Source: Plastoroseomonas arctica
GTDB lineage: Bacteria > Pseudomonadota > Alphaproteobacteria > Acetobacterales > Acetobacteraceae
Direction of reading: 5' to 3'
Length of the DNA stretch: 64,000 nucleotides
NCBI RefSeq assembly: GCF_018128965.1
Contig: NZ_JAAEDH010000013.1
Location: 62,001 to 126,000, forward strand
Below the pieces are notes generated by a model that ran no database searches, was not told the origin of the DNA, and saw only the letters and a list, made by a program, of their open reading frames with translations. A program made the position numbers and the translations under genes. Below, piece after piece: positions 17,028 through 25,596 of this stretch (its first letter is position 1; every line of letters starts with the position of its first letter).

Positions 17028-17540
17028 ATGAGCACCGGCCGCTTCGAAATCCGCATCCCCGAAGGCGATGAGCACGAGCGCAAGGTCTGCGCCGATTGCG
17101 GCTATGTGGCCTACGAGAATCCCAAGCCCGTCGTGGGCTCTGTCGTCGCCACGCCCGATGGGCGGGTGTTGCTGTGCAAGCGCGCCATCATGCCGCGGCG
17201 CGGCTTCTGGACGCTTCCCGCCGGCTACATGGAGATGGGCGAGACGGTCGAAGCCGGCGCGGCGCGCGAGGCCTGGGAAGAAGCCCAGGCCCGCATCAGC
17301 ATCGAGGGCGTGCTCGCGGTCTATTCCATCCCGCATCTAGGCCAGGTGCAGGTGTTCTTCCGCGCGGGGTTCGCCGAGCCCGGCTTCGCGGCCGGGCCGG
17401 AGAGCGAGGCGGTGGCGCTGTTCGCCTGGGACGAGATCCCGTGGGAGGAGCTGGCCTTCCCCTCGGTGCGCTGGGCGCTGGAGGCGTGGCGCGCCTCGGC
17501 CGGCGCGCCGCTGCCGGCCGCCGCGCAGAACCCGGCCTAG
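17028..17540 (+). CDS. NUDIX hydrolase
   Basis: A 170-residue NUDIX protein that would hydrolyse a nucleoside diphosphate derivative. The NUDIX box is in GYMEMGETVEAGAAREAWEE, matching G-x5-E-x7-REUxEE, though the final Gly of the motif is replaced (AQARI). Before it, VCADCGYVAYENPKPVVGS resembles the N-terminal metal-ribbon segment of a NUDIX subfamily, with one CxxC pair visible. The substrate cannot be assigned. Its stop TAG shares the tetramer CTAG (17537-17540) with the stop of the convergent FkbM gene. Confidence 0.88.
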   Translation: MSTGRFEIRIPEGDEHERKVCADCGYVAYENPKPVVGSVVATPDGRVLLCKRAIMPRRGFWTLPAGYMEMGETVEAGAAREAWEEAQARISIEGVLAVYSIPHLGQVQVFFRAGFAEPGFAAGPESEAVALFAWDEIPWEELAFPSVRWALEAWRASAGAPLPAAAQNPA

Positions 17541-18436
17541 AGCGGCGGAAGCTTCGACAGGTACAGGATGGTATCCTCCGCCTCTGCCAGGATCGCGGCG
17601 GCGTCGCAGGCGCTCACCTGGCCGTCGAGACCCAGGCGGCGAAGCGGAAACCGCTCCGCGATGGAGGCCAGGGTCGCCGCCGGCGCCGTGCAGCGGGCCG
17701 GATTGAATTCCAGCAGCATGCGGATGTTCGGGCTGCGCGTGATCAGCGCCTGCATGCCGCGCCAGACCAGCTCCTCGGCCCCTTCGACGTCGATCTTGAG
17801 GAAATCGACCGGTCCTTCGATCAGCGTGTCGAGCGGCGCGGCCGGCACCGTGTAGCTCTCGAACTGCTCGGGGTCGAAGGCACCCAGCCCGGCTTCCTGC
17901 CCCGGGCGGATGCAGCCATTCTTGGGGTCGCGGGTCTGCACCAGGAACGGGATCTCGGCGGCCGCGACTTCGGCCACGCCCACCGCGCGCGGCGTCACGC
18001 GGGACGGGTAGCCATTGACCGAGATGTTGCTCTCCAGCAGCCCGAAGAGGCGCCGGTTCGGCTCGAAGGCGTGCACCTTGCCGGTCGGGCCGACGAGGTC
18101 CGCCATGAGGATGGTGAAGTAGCCGATATGCGCGCCGACATCGGCCACCACCTGCCCGGCGGTGACGTTGCGCAGGATGAATTCGGTCTGCCACAGCTCC
18201 CAGTAGCCATCGAGCATGAGGTGCGCGGCGATGCCGATGTCGCGCGTATCGACGTAGAACTTGTACCGCCCGAGCGCGCGGCAGACGGCGGTGACGGGGT
18301 CAACGGGTGCGACGGCGCAGCGCGCGCGCGAGCGATCCTCGATCGCCATCCGGTCGGGCGATTGCAGGTCGCGCAGCGAGAGAAGATGGACGCCATCCGA
18401 TTCCGGTTCCGCGCCGCGCATTGACCACCGTGCCAT
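17537..18436 (-). CDS. FkbM family methyltransferase
   Basis: A 299-residue SAM-dependent methyltransferase. The SAM-binding motif I is VVADVGAHIGYFTILMADLV, followed by VHAFEPNRRLFGLLESNI. The FkbM hallmark is DFLKIDVEGAEELVWRGM, and LEFNPARC is near the end. Members O-methylate sugars or other metabolites, often on surface glycans. The N-terminal 90 residues (WELWQTEFILRNV) precede the fold as usual. It is convergent with and overlaps the NUDIX gene by four bases. The TPR gene lies upstream on the same strand, 86 nt away. Confidence 0.85.
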   Translation of the reverse strand: MARWSMRGAEPESDGVHLLSLRDLQSPDRMAIEDRSRARCAVAPVDPVTAVCRALGRYKFYVDTRDIGIAAHLMLDGYWELWQTEFILRNVTAGQVVADVGAHIGYFTILMADLVGPTGKVHAFEPNRRLFGLLESNISVNGYPSRVTPRAVGVAEVAAAEIPFLVQTRDPKNGCIRPGQEAGLGAFDPEQFESYTVPAAPLDTLIEGPVDFLKIDVEGAEELVWRGMQALITRSPNIRMLLEFNPARCTAPAATLASIAERFPLRRLGLDGQVSACDAAAILAEAEDTILYLSKLPPL

Positions 18437-18522
18437 TCAAACCCTCGTGCCAGAAGCGGGCGCCATCAACCTAGGCGAGAATAGACCAACCGATCCTTAA
18501 CGCCACTCGCGGGGGAAAGGCG

Positions 18523-19737
18523 TCAATCCATGACGCCGTAGAGCCGGAAGCGGATCACGCGCAGCAGCCCCGGCGTCGGGCCCAGCGCCGCGCCGGAGCG
18601 GAACTCGGCGACCGCGTCCTTGATGCGCTTCTGCCGGCGATAGACCTCGGCGAGGCCCAGATGCGCGTCGCCATGGCCGGGACGGCGCGCCATCACCTGG
18701 ATGAAGCAGGCCTCGGCTTCGGCCAGCACGCCGTCATCGGCTTCGAGGATCAGCAGCCCCAGCGTCCAAGGCGCAGCGTAGGAATGCGGGAACAGCGCCG
18801 CGGCTTCCTGCAGCACCTGGTAGGCGTCGCCGGCGCGGTCCTGCCGCTTCAGCGCCTCCGCAAGGCCGATGAACAGGTGCTCGGGCGCGCCGGGAAAGGC
18901 GATGGCGGCGCGGAAGGCGGCCTCGGCGCGCACCGCGTCGCCGCCCATCGCGACGAGCAGGTGGCCGAGCCGCTCATGCGGGAAGCCCATCTCCGGGAAC
19001 GCCTCGATCGTGGCCTCGAGCGCCGCGATCGCCTCGGCGTCGCGCCCGAGCCGCCACAGCGCGTCGCCCAGCCCTGCCATGGCGCCGATGGAGGCACCCC
19101 CGGCCTCGACCAGCGCGCGCAGCTCGCGCTCGGCGAGGGCGACGTCGCCGCCGCAGGCGATCTGGAACTCGGCGTGGCGCTGGCGGATGCCGGCATCCTC
19201 GGGCGCTTCCTCATGCGCGCGCATCGCCTCGGCCAGCGCCTCGGCGCGGCGGTCCTGGCGGAGCAGCGCCTCGGCCAGCGTCAGGTGCGGGTGTGCGCCG
19301 CCCTCCCCGAAGGAAAAGGCGGCGCGGAGTGCGGCCTCGGCCTCCACCGGGTCGCCGCCACCGGCGATCAGGAACTGGCCCAGGCGCAGCGCGGGGCGCC
19401 CCTCGCCGGGCGAGAGCGCGACGGCGCGCCGCGCCGCCTCGACCGCGGTGTCCACCGAGCCGGCGAGGAACGCCACCTCCGCCGCCCCGCTCCAGGCGCC
19501 GGCGAGGGTGGCGTCGAGCGCGAGGGCGGCGCGGAACCCCTCCCCCGCCCGCACCAGGTCGCCGATGTTGAGGTCGAAATGCGCCAGCGTCAGGACCAGC
19601 TCGGCATTGTCGGGCGAGGACGCCACCGCCTCGGCCGCCGCCTCGCGCGCGCCGGGGCGATCCCCCGCGGCCCAGCGTGCATGGGCCAGGTGCAGCCAGC
19701 CGCGCGCATCGGTCGCGACGGCCTCGGCCTCAGCCAT
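18523..19737 (-). CDS. Tetratricopeptide-repeat protein
   Basis: A 404-residue protein made almost wholly of degenerate TPR units with the A-x3-G-x4-A pattern, for example ARWAAGDRPGAREAAAEAVA, LNIGDLVRAGEGFRAALAL, EAIAALEATIEAFPEMGF and LAEVYRRQKRIKDAVAEFR. There is no signal peptide or catalytic domain, so it is probably a cytoplasmic scaffold; the partner is unknown. It begins inside the last codons of bolA (8-nt overlap), so it is likely co-translated with it. Confidence 0.8.
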   Translation of the reverse strand: MAEAEAVATDARGWLHLAHARWAAGDRPGAREAAAEAVASSPDNAELVLTLAHFDLNIGDLVRAGEGFRAALALDATLAGAWSGAAEVAFLAGSVDTAVEAARRAVALSPGEGRPALRLGQFLIAGGGDPVEAEAALRAAFSFGEGGAHPHLTLAEALLRQDRRAEALAEAMRAHEEAPEDAGIRQRHAEFQIACGGDVALAERELRALVEAGGASIGAMAGLGDALWRLGRDAEAIAALEATIEAFPEMGFPHERLGHLLVAMGGDAVRAEAAFRAAIAFPGAPEHLFIGLAEALKRQDRAGDAYQVLQEAAALFPHSYAAPWTLGLLILEADDGVLAEAEACFIQVMARRPGHGDAHLGLAEVYRRQKRIKDAVAEFRSGAALGPTPGLLRVIRFRLYGVMD

Positions 19738-20014
19738 CGCGCGCCGCTTCCGCGGGCGTGCGCAGCGTCAGCGCCAGGGCGTGCAGCCCGGCCGAGAATT
19801 CCTCGCCCAGCAGCGCATGCACGGCACGCGAGCGGGCGAGCCGCCCCTGGCCGGCGAAGGCCTCGGCCACGATCGTCACGCTGTAATGGGTCTGCCCGCC
19901 CGGCGCGGCGCCGGCATGGCCGGCATGGCTGGCGCTGTCATCGGCCACGCTGACCACCGCGCCGGGGAAGGCCAGGTTCAGCGCGCGTTCGATTCGATCC
20001 TTGCGATTGCTCAT
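19730..20014 (-). CDS. bolA: BolA family protein
   Basis: A 94-residue BolA-fold protein. BolA proteins work with monothiol glutaredoxins in iron-sulfur cluster handling, and some act as regulators. RKDRIERALNLAFPGAVVSV opens the domain, and HYSVTIVAEAFAGQGRLARS followed by RAVHALLGEEF is the conserved core. His residues in ASHAGHAG and HY are candidate cluster ligands. ATG 20014 gives the normal family length. It is divergent from the J-domain gene (85-nt gap), an arrangement typical of alphaproteobacteria. Confidence 0.92.
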   Translation of the reverse strand: MSNRKDRIERALNLAFPGAVVSVADDSASHAGHAGAAPGGQTHYSVTIVAEAFAGQGRLARSRAVHALLGEEFSAGLHALALTLRTPAEAARDG

Positions 20015-20099
20015 GGCCGCCATCTTGGCCGCATCGCGCGCGCTGTCCACCACGCCCGCTTGTCTTGCGGAGGCCCCCTGCCACGCCCATAACGGCAGG

Positions 20100-20705
20100 A
20101 TGGCCAAACGCGGACCCCGCTCGCGCAGCTTCATGGCCGAGCCCGAGGCCCCGCCGCGTCCCTGTGACCAGCCCGGGTGTCCGGAGCCCGGCGAATATCG
20201 CGCGCCCGCCGACCGGCGGCGGCTGAACGACTACAAGTGGTTCTGCCTCAACCACGTGCGCGCCTACAACGCGGCCTGGGACTTCTACAAGGGTCTGGGC
20301 CCGGCCGAGATCGAGCACGAGATCCGCTCGGACACCGGCTGGCAACGCCCGACCTGGCCGCTGGGAAGGCTCGGCAGTGGCCGCATCGACCCTGCCCTGT
20401 TGCGCGATCCGCTGGGCCTGTTCACCTATGCGACGAGCGCGGACATGCACCGACCGTCGCGTCAGGAAACGCCGCCCGAGCTTCGCGCCGCGCTCGACGT
20501 GATGGGCCTCACCTGGCCCACCGACCAGCCGGTGCTCAAGGCGCGCTACAAGGACCTGGCGAAGCAGTTCCACCCGGATGCGAATGGCGGCAACCGCGAC
20601 GCCGAGGAGAAGTTAAAGGACATCAACCGCGCCTATTCGCTGCTCCGCAAGCGCTTGCAGGAGCGGTCCGCGGCGCCGGAGGCGGCCACTGCCGCGGCCG
20701 GGTAG
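20100..20705 (+). CDS. J-domain-containing molecular chaperone (alphaproteobacterial type)
   Basis: A 201-residue protein with an N-terminal region conserved in alphaproteobacteria ([18 protein letters not shown], a CxxxxC pair, then [19 protein letters not shown]) and a C-terminal J domain. The J domain has the HPD tripeptide in [19 protein letters not shown], which stimulates DnaK ATPase. There is no Gly/Phe region or DnaJ zinc finger. ATG 20100 gives the usual [11 protein letters not shown] opening, but its ribosome site is weak. cobS starts 58 nt downstream on the same strand. Confidence 0.9.
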   Translation: MAKRGPRSRSFMAEPEAPPRPCDQPGCPEPGEYRAPADRRRLNDYKWFCLNHVRAYNAAWDFYKGLGPAEIEHEIRSDTGWQRPTWPLGRLGSGRIDPALLRDPLGLFTYATSADMHRPSRQETPPELRAALDVMGLTWPTDQPVLKARYKDLAKQFHPDANGGNRDAEEKLKDINRAYSLLRKRLQERSAAPEAATAAAG

Positions 20706-20763
20706 CGGCCTACGCCCGAACACCCTACACTCGTCACAATTCAGCCCAGAGCAACGGACACAG

Positions 20764-21771
20764 ATGAACAAGGTCGCGACCCTTCCCGACATCCGCCCCA
20801 CCGCGGCCATCGACGCGCCGGACATCATGCTCAAGGCGCGCGACGTCTTCGGCGTGGATACCGACATCGAGGTTCCGGCCTTCTCGCTCCGCACCGAGCA
20901 CGTGCCCGAAATCGACACCTCCTATCGGTTCGACAAGGAGACCACGCTCGCGATCCTGGCGGGGTTCACCTACAACCGCCGCGTGATGGTGCAGGGCTAC
21001 CATGGCACCGGGAAGTCCACCCACATCGAGCAGGTCGCCGCCCGCCTCAACTGGCCCTGCATCCGCGTGAACCTCGACAGCCACATCAGCCGCATCGACC
21101 TGATCGGCAAGGATGCCATCGTGCTGAAGGATGGCAAGCAGATCACTGAATTCCGCGAGGGCATCCTGCCCTGGGCGCTGCAGCACCCCTGCGCGCTGGT
21201 GTTCGACGAATACGATGCCGGCCGCCCGGATGTGATGTTCGTGATCCAGCGCGTGCTGGAGGTGGAGGGCAAGCTCACTTTGCTCGACCAGAACCGCGTG
21301 ATCCGGCCGCACCCGTGCTTCCGGCTGTTCTCCACGGCCAACACGGTCGGGCTGGGCGATACGACGGGCCTGTATCACGGCACGCAGCAGATCAACCAGG
21401 GCCAGATGGACCGCTGGAACATCGTGGCCACGCTGAACTACCTGCCGCACGCGCAGGAGACGGCGATCGTGCTTGCGAAGATGGGCGTCGAGAACGACCC
21501 CAAGATGAAGAAGCAGGTCGAGGCGATGGTGGCATTGGCCGACCTGACGCGGGCGGGCTTCATCGCGGGCGACATCTCGACGGTCATGTCGCCGCGCACG
21601 GTGATCACCTGGGCCGAGAACGCGAAGATCTTCGGCGATATCGGCTTCGCGTTCCGGCTGTCGTTCCTGAACAAGTGCGACGAGGCGGAGCGCCAGACGG
21701 TGAGCGAGTACTACCAGCGCTGCTTCAATGAGGAGCTGATGGCGGGCAGCCTGCTGAAGAAGATGGGCTGA
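20764..21771 (+). CDS. cobS: Cobaltochelatase subunit CobS
   Basis: A 335-residue AAA+ ATPase. With CobT and CobN it inserts cobalt into hydrogenobyrinate a,c-diamide in the aerobic cobalamin pathway. Walker A is GYHGTGKST, Walker B is [15 protein letters not shown], and the sensor/arginine region includes [20 protein letters not shown] and the stretch around [11 protein letters not shown]. Length and the N-terminal [17 protein letters not shown] region match CobS. cobT follows after a GST gene; no cobN is in the window. Confidence 0.95.
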   Translation: MNKVATLPDIRPTAAIDAPDIMLKARDVFGVDTDIEVPAFSLRTEHVPEIDTSYRFDKETTLAILAGFTYNRRVMVQGYHGTGKSTHIEQVAARLNWPCIRVNLDSHISRIDLIGKDAIVLKDGKQITEFREGILPWALQHPCALVFDEYDAGRPDVMFVIQRVLEVEGKLTLLDQNRVIRPHPCFRLFSTANTVGLGDTTGLYHGTQQINQGQMDRWNIVATLNYLPHAQETAIVLAKMGVENDPKMKKQVEAMVALADLTRAGFIAGDISTVMSPRTVITWAENAKIFGDIGFAFRLSFLNKCDEAERQTVSEYYQRCFNEELMAGSLLKKMG

Positions 21772-21848
21772 AACCCGGCAGCGCCGGCCTCATAAAGATC
21801 CGGCGTCGCGGCCCGTTGTCGGCGCCGGCTTGCTGAAGGGAGACTGAC

Positions 21849-22487
21849 ATGGCGCGCTTCCTCCTCCACCACGCAGCAAAAACCCGCTCCTTCCGCATCC
21901 TGTGGCTGTTGGAGGAGCTCGGCGCCGAATACGAGATCATCCCGCACGAGCTGCAGCAGGGCACCCACAAGAGCCCCGACTTCCTCGCCATCAACCCCGG
22001 CGGCAAGTTGCCGGTGCTGGAGGATCGCGGCCCCGACGGCCACTGGACCGGCATCGCCATCTGCGAGAGTGCGGCCATCTGCGCCTATCTCGGCGACGCG
22101 GTTCCGAGCGCGCTTACGCCGGCCATCGGCACCCCCGAACGCGCCGCCTACGCCACCTTCATCGCCTATGCCGCCGCCGCGATGGAGCCTGCGCTGATGG
22201 ACATGGCCTTTCCGCGCGCCGAGCCGCCCCGGCCGGGCATGGCCGGCTGGCCGGATTTCGCCACCACCGTCGCCCGCGTCGAGGCACAGGTCGCGGCCTC
22301 CGGCGGCCCCTTCCTGTTGGGGTCTGCCTTCACCATTCCCGACCTGATGGTCGGCGGTCTGCTGCAATGGGTGGTTGGATGGGGCATGCTGAAGCCCTCG
22401 CCCGCCACCATCGCCTACCTCGCCGCGCTCGATGCGCGCCCTGCCCTCGCCCGCGCCCGCGCCATCGACGCGCCCGCTTCAGCCTGA
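21849..22487 (+). CDS. Glutathione S-transferase family protein
   Basis: A 212-residue cytosolic GST-fold protein. The N-terminal thioredoxin-like domain has [19 protein letters not shown], the cis-Pro loop GGKLPVLED and the gamma-Glu-binding [11 protein letters not shown]. The helical C-terminal domain contains [15 protein letters not shown], with the N-capping-box Asp. AAGGGAG lies about 6 nt before ATG 21849. It stands between cobS and cobT, 77 nt after cobS and 13 nt before cobT, so it is probably co-transcribed. Its substrate is unknown and a role in B12 synthesis is not implied. Confidence 0.9.
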   Translation: MARFLLHHAAKTRSFRILWLLEELGAEYEIIPHELQQGTHKSPDFLAINPGGKLPVLEDRGPDGHWTGIAICESAAICAYLGDAVPSALTPAIGTPERAAYATFIAYAAAAMEPALMDMAFPRAEPPRPGMAGWPDFATTVARVEAQVAASGGPFLLGSAFTIPDLMVGGLLQWVVGWGMLKPSPATIAYLAALDARPALARARAIDAPASA

Positions 22488-22500
22488 CGGATATGACCCC

Positions 22501-24372
22501 ATGAGCGGCAAACAGGACCTCTCCCGCCAGGAGGAATTCAAGCGCGCCACCGCCGGCGTCCTCCGCGCCATCGCGCACGCAGCACCCGACGTGCAGGTCA
22601 CCTACCAGCCCGGCCCCGGCGGCGTGACCGGCAAGCGCGTGCGCCTGCCGCTGCCCACTCGCTCCCTGCCTCCCGCCGAGATGGCCAAGCTGCGCGGGGC
22701 CGCCGACGCCGCCGCCCTTCGCCTGCGCCATCACGACGAATCCGTCCACGCCAACCGCTCCCCCGCCCGGCGCGAGGCGCGCGAGATCTTCGACGCGCTG
22801 GAGCAGGTGCGCGTCGAATCCGTCGGCTCCCAGCACATGTCGGGCGTGGCGTCCAACCTGCGCGCCCGCCTTGCCGATGAGTGCGAGGCCGAGGGCTATG
22901 ACCGCATGACGCGGAAGGACCAGCTGCCGCTGCCCGCCGCCCTCGCCCTGCTCGCGCGCGAAAAAATGTCGGGCCTGCCGGCACCCGCCGCGGCGCAGCG
23001 CATCCTCGACCTCTGGCGTGGCAGCCTGGTCGACGGCGCCGAGGGTGCCATGGCCGAGATGGCCGAGGCCCAGGGCGACCAGGCCGCCTTCGCCCGCGCC
23101 GCTCGAAAACTGCTCGCCGCCATGGACCTGGCCGAAGCCGAGGTCGAAGCGGAATCCGAGGACCAGGAAGAAGGCGACGAGGGCGAGCAATCCTCCCCTG
23201 TCCAGGACCAGTCCGCCGAGGGCGAAAGCCAGCAGAAGGAATCCGACCAATCCCTCGGCGCCCAGCCGGAATCGATGCAGGGCGAGGCCGCCGAGGAAGA
23301 CGCCGAGGAAACCGAGGAAGACGGCGCCGCCGCCGAAGGCGACGACAAGCCAGGCGGCCCGCAGCAGCGCCGCGAGGTCGTCGAGACCGATGATTCCTCC
23401 CGCTACCGCCCCTTCACCGCCGCCTTCGACGAGGTGGTGGAAGCCGACGATCTCTGCGATCCCGAGGAACTCGCCCGCCTGCGCCAGCAACTGGACCAGC
23501 AGCTCTCCCACCTGCAGGGCGTGGTCGCGAAACTGGCCAACCGCCTGCAACGCCGCCTGCTCGCGCAGCAGCAGCGGGCCTGGGATTTCGACCTGGAGGA
23601 AGGCACGCTCGACGTCGCGCGCCTGGCCCGCGTCATCGCTAACCCGACCGTCGCACTCACCTACAAGCGCGAACGCGAGGCGGATTTCCGCGACACCGTT
23701 GTCTCCCTGCTCATCGACAATTCCGGCTCCATGCGCGGCCGCCCCATCACCGTCGCGGCCATGTGCTGCGACATCCTCGCGCGCACGCTCGAACGCTGCT
23801 CGGTGAAGGTGGAGATCCTCGGCTTCACAACCCGCGCCTGGAAAGGCGGGCAGTCTCGCGAACGCTGGGTGCAGGAAGGCAAGCCGCGCAACCCCGGCCG
23901 CCTGAACGACCTCCGCCACGTCGTCTACAAGCCCGCCGACGCGCCCTGGCGCCGCGCGCGCAAGAACCTCGGCCTCATGCTGCGCGAAGGGCTGCTGAAG
24001 GAGAACATCGACGGCGAGGCGCTGGAATGGGCCTACAAGCGCATCCTCACCCGCACCGAACACCGCCGCATCCTGATGGTGATCTCCGACGGCGCGCCGG
24101 TCGATGACTCCACGCTTTCGGTCAACCCCGGCAACTACCTCGAACGCCACCTGCGCAAGGTGATCGCGGATATCGAAGGCCGCCACGCGGTCGAACTCAT
24201 CGCCATCGGCATCGGGCACGACGTGACGCGCTACTACCGACGCGCCGTGACCATCGTGGACGCCGAGGAACTCGGCGGCACCATGATGAAAAAACTGACG
24301 GAACTCTTCGACGAAGACGCCGAAGACGCGTGGCAACGCGTGGCGGCGGAACGCGCACCGGCGATTGCGTGA
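22501..24372 (+). CDS. cobT: Cobaltochelatase subunit CobT
   Basis: A 623-residue cobaltochelatase subunit that forms the AAA+ activator ring with CobS. The N-terminal region contains [15 protein letters not shown] and [16 protein letters not shown] strongly acidic, Gln-rich linker runs from about residue 214 to 300. The C-terminal half is a von Willebrand A domain with the MIDAS motif [13 protein letters not shown] and [13 protein letters not shown]. This matches the CobT architecture. ATG 22501 was chosen over upstream in-frame codons because it gives the family start [18 protein letters not shown] hairpin follows the stop. Confidence 0.95.
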   Translation: MSGKQDLSRQEEFKRATAGVLRAIAHAAPDVQVTYQPGPGGVTGKRVRLPLPTRSLPPAEMAKLRGAADAAALRLRHHDESVHANRSPARREAREIFDALEQVRVESVGSQHMSGVASNLRARLADECEAEGYDRMTRKDQLPLPAALALLAREKMSGLPAPAAAQRILDLWRGSLVDGAEGAMAEMAEAQGDQAAFARAARKLLAAMDLAEAEVEAESEDQEEGDEGEQSSPVQDQSAEGESQQKESDQSLGAQPESMQGEAAEEDAEETEEDGAAAEGDDKPGGPQQRREVVETDDSSRYRPFTAAFDEVVEADDLCDPEELARLRQQLDQQLSHLQGVVAKLANRLQRRLLAQQQRAWDFDLEEGTLDVARLARVIANPTVALTYKREREADFRDTVVSLLIDNSGSMRGRPITVAAMCCDILARTLERCSVKVEILGFTTRAWKGGQSRERWVQEGKPRNPGRLNDLRHVVYKPADAPWRRARKNLGLMLREGLLKENIDGEALEWAYKRILTRTEHRRILMVISDGAPVDDSTLSVNPGNYLERHLRKVIADIEGRHAVELIAIGIGHDVTRYYRRAVTIVDAEELGGTMMKKLTELFDEDAEDAWQRVAAERAPAIA

Positions 24373-24381
24373 AGCAGGGCG

Positions 24382-24396
24382 GGGGGCTCCGCCCCC
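24382..24396 (+). terminator. GC hairpin just after cobT
   Basis: The stem GGGGGC / GCCCCC with a TCC loop starts ten bases after the cobT stop. There is no T-tract after it, so efficient termination is uncertain. It forms the left edge of the inverted-repeat element that follows. Confidence 0.35.
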
Positions 24397-24480
24397 TCGA
24401 CCCCCGGCAGGAGCCTGTGGCCCCTGGACCCCCCTTTGTTGGTTCTTGGGATTGGGAGGGTTGAGCCTCGGCGGAGGCGT

Positions 24481-24557
24481 GCCGGGTTGGGGAGGGGGCG
24501 CATGGAACGCCCTTTGCCAAAGCGTACTCGCGCGACGCGCCCCCTCCCCAACCCGGC
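24481..24557. repeat. Perfect 21-bp inverted repeat with 35-bp spacer
   Basis: The left arm 24481-24501 and right arm 24537-24557 are exact reverse complements; the left arm starts GCCGGGTTGGGG. The 35-bp spacer includes CTTTGCCAAAG. In single-stranded DNA or RNA this would form a very stable hairpin. It is the core of the composite element. Confidence 0.85.
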
Positions 24558-24630
24558 CCATTCAGCAAGCACTGCCCGCCCCAATTCCAAAACCAGCAAA
24601 TGGAGGTCGAGGATCGACACGATCCTCGCG

Positions 24631-24660
24631 GGGTCCAGGGGCAGAGCCCCTGGCCTTGCC
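24631..24660 (+). repeat. Dispersed 30-bp intergenic repeat, copy 2
   Basis: These bases are identical to 15447-15476. The internal stem is 24635-24642 with 24646-24653, loop AGA. Here the repeat runs directly into the reading frame of the next gene rather than lying between convergent ends. Confidence 0.8.
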
Positions 24661-25507
24661 TTCACGCCGCGCGCTGTTGTTCTCCGTCCTCCCCGTCCTC
24701 GAGCTCGACCGGGGCGCGATCGGGTTTGGCGGCCTGTCCGGCCTGCATCTCGCTCAGGATCTGACGCTTACGGCGGTCAGTGATCTCGGCCGTTGGCTGA
24801 CGGCGCGCCTGGTGGTGGAGGGTCTGGTGCCGCGCGCGCTAGTGGATGTGCGCACGGGCTATCTGCGCGACGGCGCCGGCTTGCCTCTGCAGGGGCGGGA
24901 GGGCGATGCGGAGTGTCTCGCGCGGCTTCCGGACGGAACCTGGCTGGTGGGGTTCGAGCGTTGGCATCGCATTCGCGCCTATCGCAGCCTCAATGGCGCG
25001 GGCGATTACGTGGAGGCGCCGCCGGGGCTGGAGGCGGCGCCGCCCAATGGCGGGTTGGAGAGCCTGGCGGTGTTGGCCGATGGCCGCTGGCTGGCGATCG
25101 CGGAGTATCTTGAGGGTCCGGTGCGCGGCACGGCGATGGCGTGGCTGGGCGGCCCGCGGCGGTGGGTGTCGATGGCCTATCGCCCGGCGCAGGATTTCGC
25201 GGCGACCGATGCGTGTGCCTTGCCCGATGGCGGTGCGCTGGTGCTGGAGCGCCACTTCTCGATCTTCGGTGGGTTTTCGGCGCGGCTGATGCATCTGCCG
25301 GCGGCGATGATCCGCGCCGCGCGGCCCGGCACGGTTCTGGAGGGGCGGCAGATCCTCTCGACGCGGGACGCCCTGCCGCCGGAGAATTGGGAGGGCGTCT
25401 CGGTCACCCGTATGCAGGGCGGCCTGGTGGCCGCGCTCGTCTCCGACGACAATGAGCGCAGTTTCCAGCGCGGGCTTGTGGCGTTGTTTCCGCTGGACCT
25501 CGGCTAG
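24656..25507 (+). CDS. Esterase-like phytase-family protein, 5' end uncertain
   Basis: The body (about 260 residues) matches the phytase-like/esterase-like beta-propeller family: IGFGGLSGLHLAQDLTLTAV, DLGRWLTARLV, WLVGFERWHRIRAY, NGGLESLAVLADGRWLAIAE, LPDGGALVLERHFS and WEGVSVTR. Such proteins are normally exported, but no signal peptide or ATG is found. The frame is open back through the repeat element to the end of cobT. TTG 24656, inside the repeat, is the nearest usable start and gives MPSRRALLFSVLPV, which may be the remnant of a signal peptide fused straight to the domain. The gene may be 5'-truncated by the repeat or may use another start. The function is not assigned beyond the family. 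Confidence 0.6.
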   Translation: MPSRRALLFSVLPVLELDRGAIGFGGLSGLHLAQDLTLTAVSDLGRWLTARLVVEGLVPRALVDVRTGYLRDGAGLPLQGREGDAECLARLPDGTWLVGFERWHRIRAYRSLNGAGDYVEAPPGLEAAPPNGGLESLAVLADGRWLAIAEYLEGPVRGTAMAWLGGPRRWVSMAYRPAQDFAATDACALPDGGALVLERHFSIFGGFSARLMHLPAAMIRAARPGTVLEGRQILSTRDALPPENWEGVSVTRMQGGLVAALVSDDNERSFQRGLVALFPLDLG

Positions 25508-25526
25508 GTCACGCGTGCCGGATCAT

Positions 25527-25545
25527 CGGCCCGCACCGCGGGCCG
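25527..25545. terminator. Hairpin between convergent genes
   Basis: A perfect 8-bp stem CGGCCCGC / GCGGGCCG with an ACC loop starts 19 bases after the phytase-like stop. It lies 51 bases before the end of the minus-strand dehydrogenase gene. There is no T-tract. It may serve both directions. Confidence 0.4.
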
Positions 25546-25596
25546 CGAGCCCGAGTGGGCGCCCGCCGCTTGAGGGCACACGACAACGGTCATTCT

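Larger units (their letters stand above)
24409..24660. repeat. Composite nested inverted-repeat element
   Basis: About 250 bp with nested inverted symmetry. The outer left segment (24409-24429, ending GGCCCCTGGACCC) is a diverged reverse copy of the right-edge repeat 24631-24660. The next layer pairs a T/G-rich segment at 24433-24459 with the reverse complement of 24573-24604 at most positions. The innermost layer is the perfect 21-bp inverted repeat at 24481-24557. A further hairpin (CGAGGATCG, ACA loop, CGATCCTCG) is at 24608-24628. It codes for no recognisable protein and has no transposase. It fills the whole gap between cobT and the phytase-like gene. It may be a MITE-like or REP-like element. 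Confidence 0.6.

Noticed and set aside
22540-24360. The CobT gene as a generic von Willebrand A / MoxR-type system with CobS as a MoxR ATPase
   Set aside because: The N-terminal CobT region, acidic linker and CobS-specific segments fit cobaltochelatase better than a MoxR-VWA pair.
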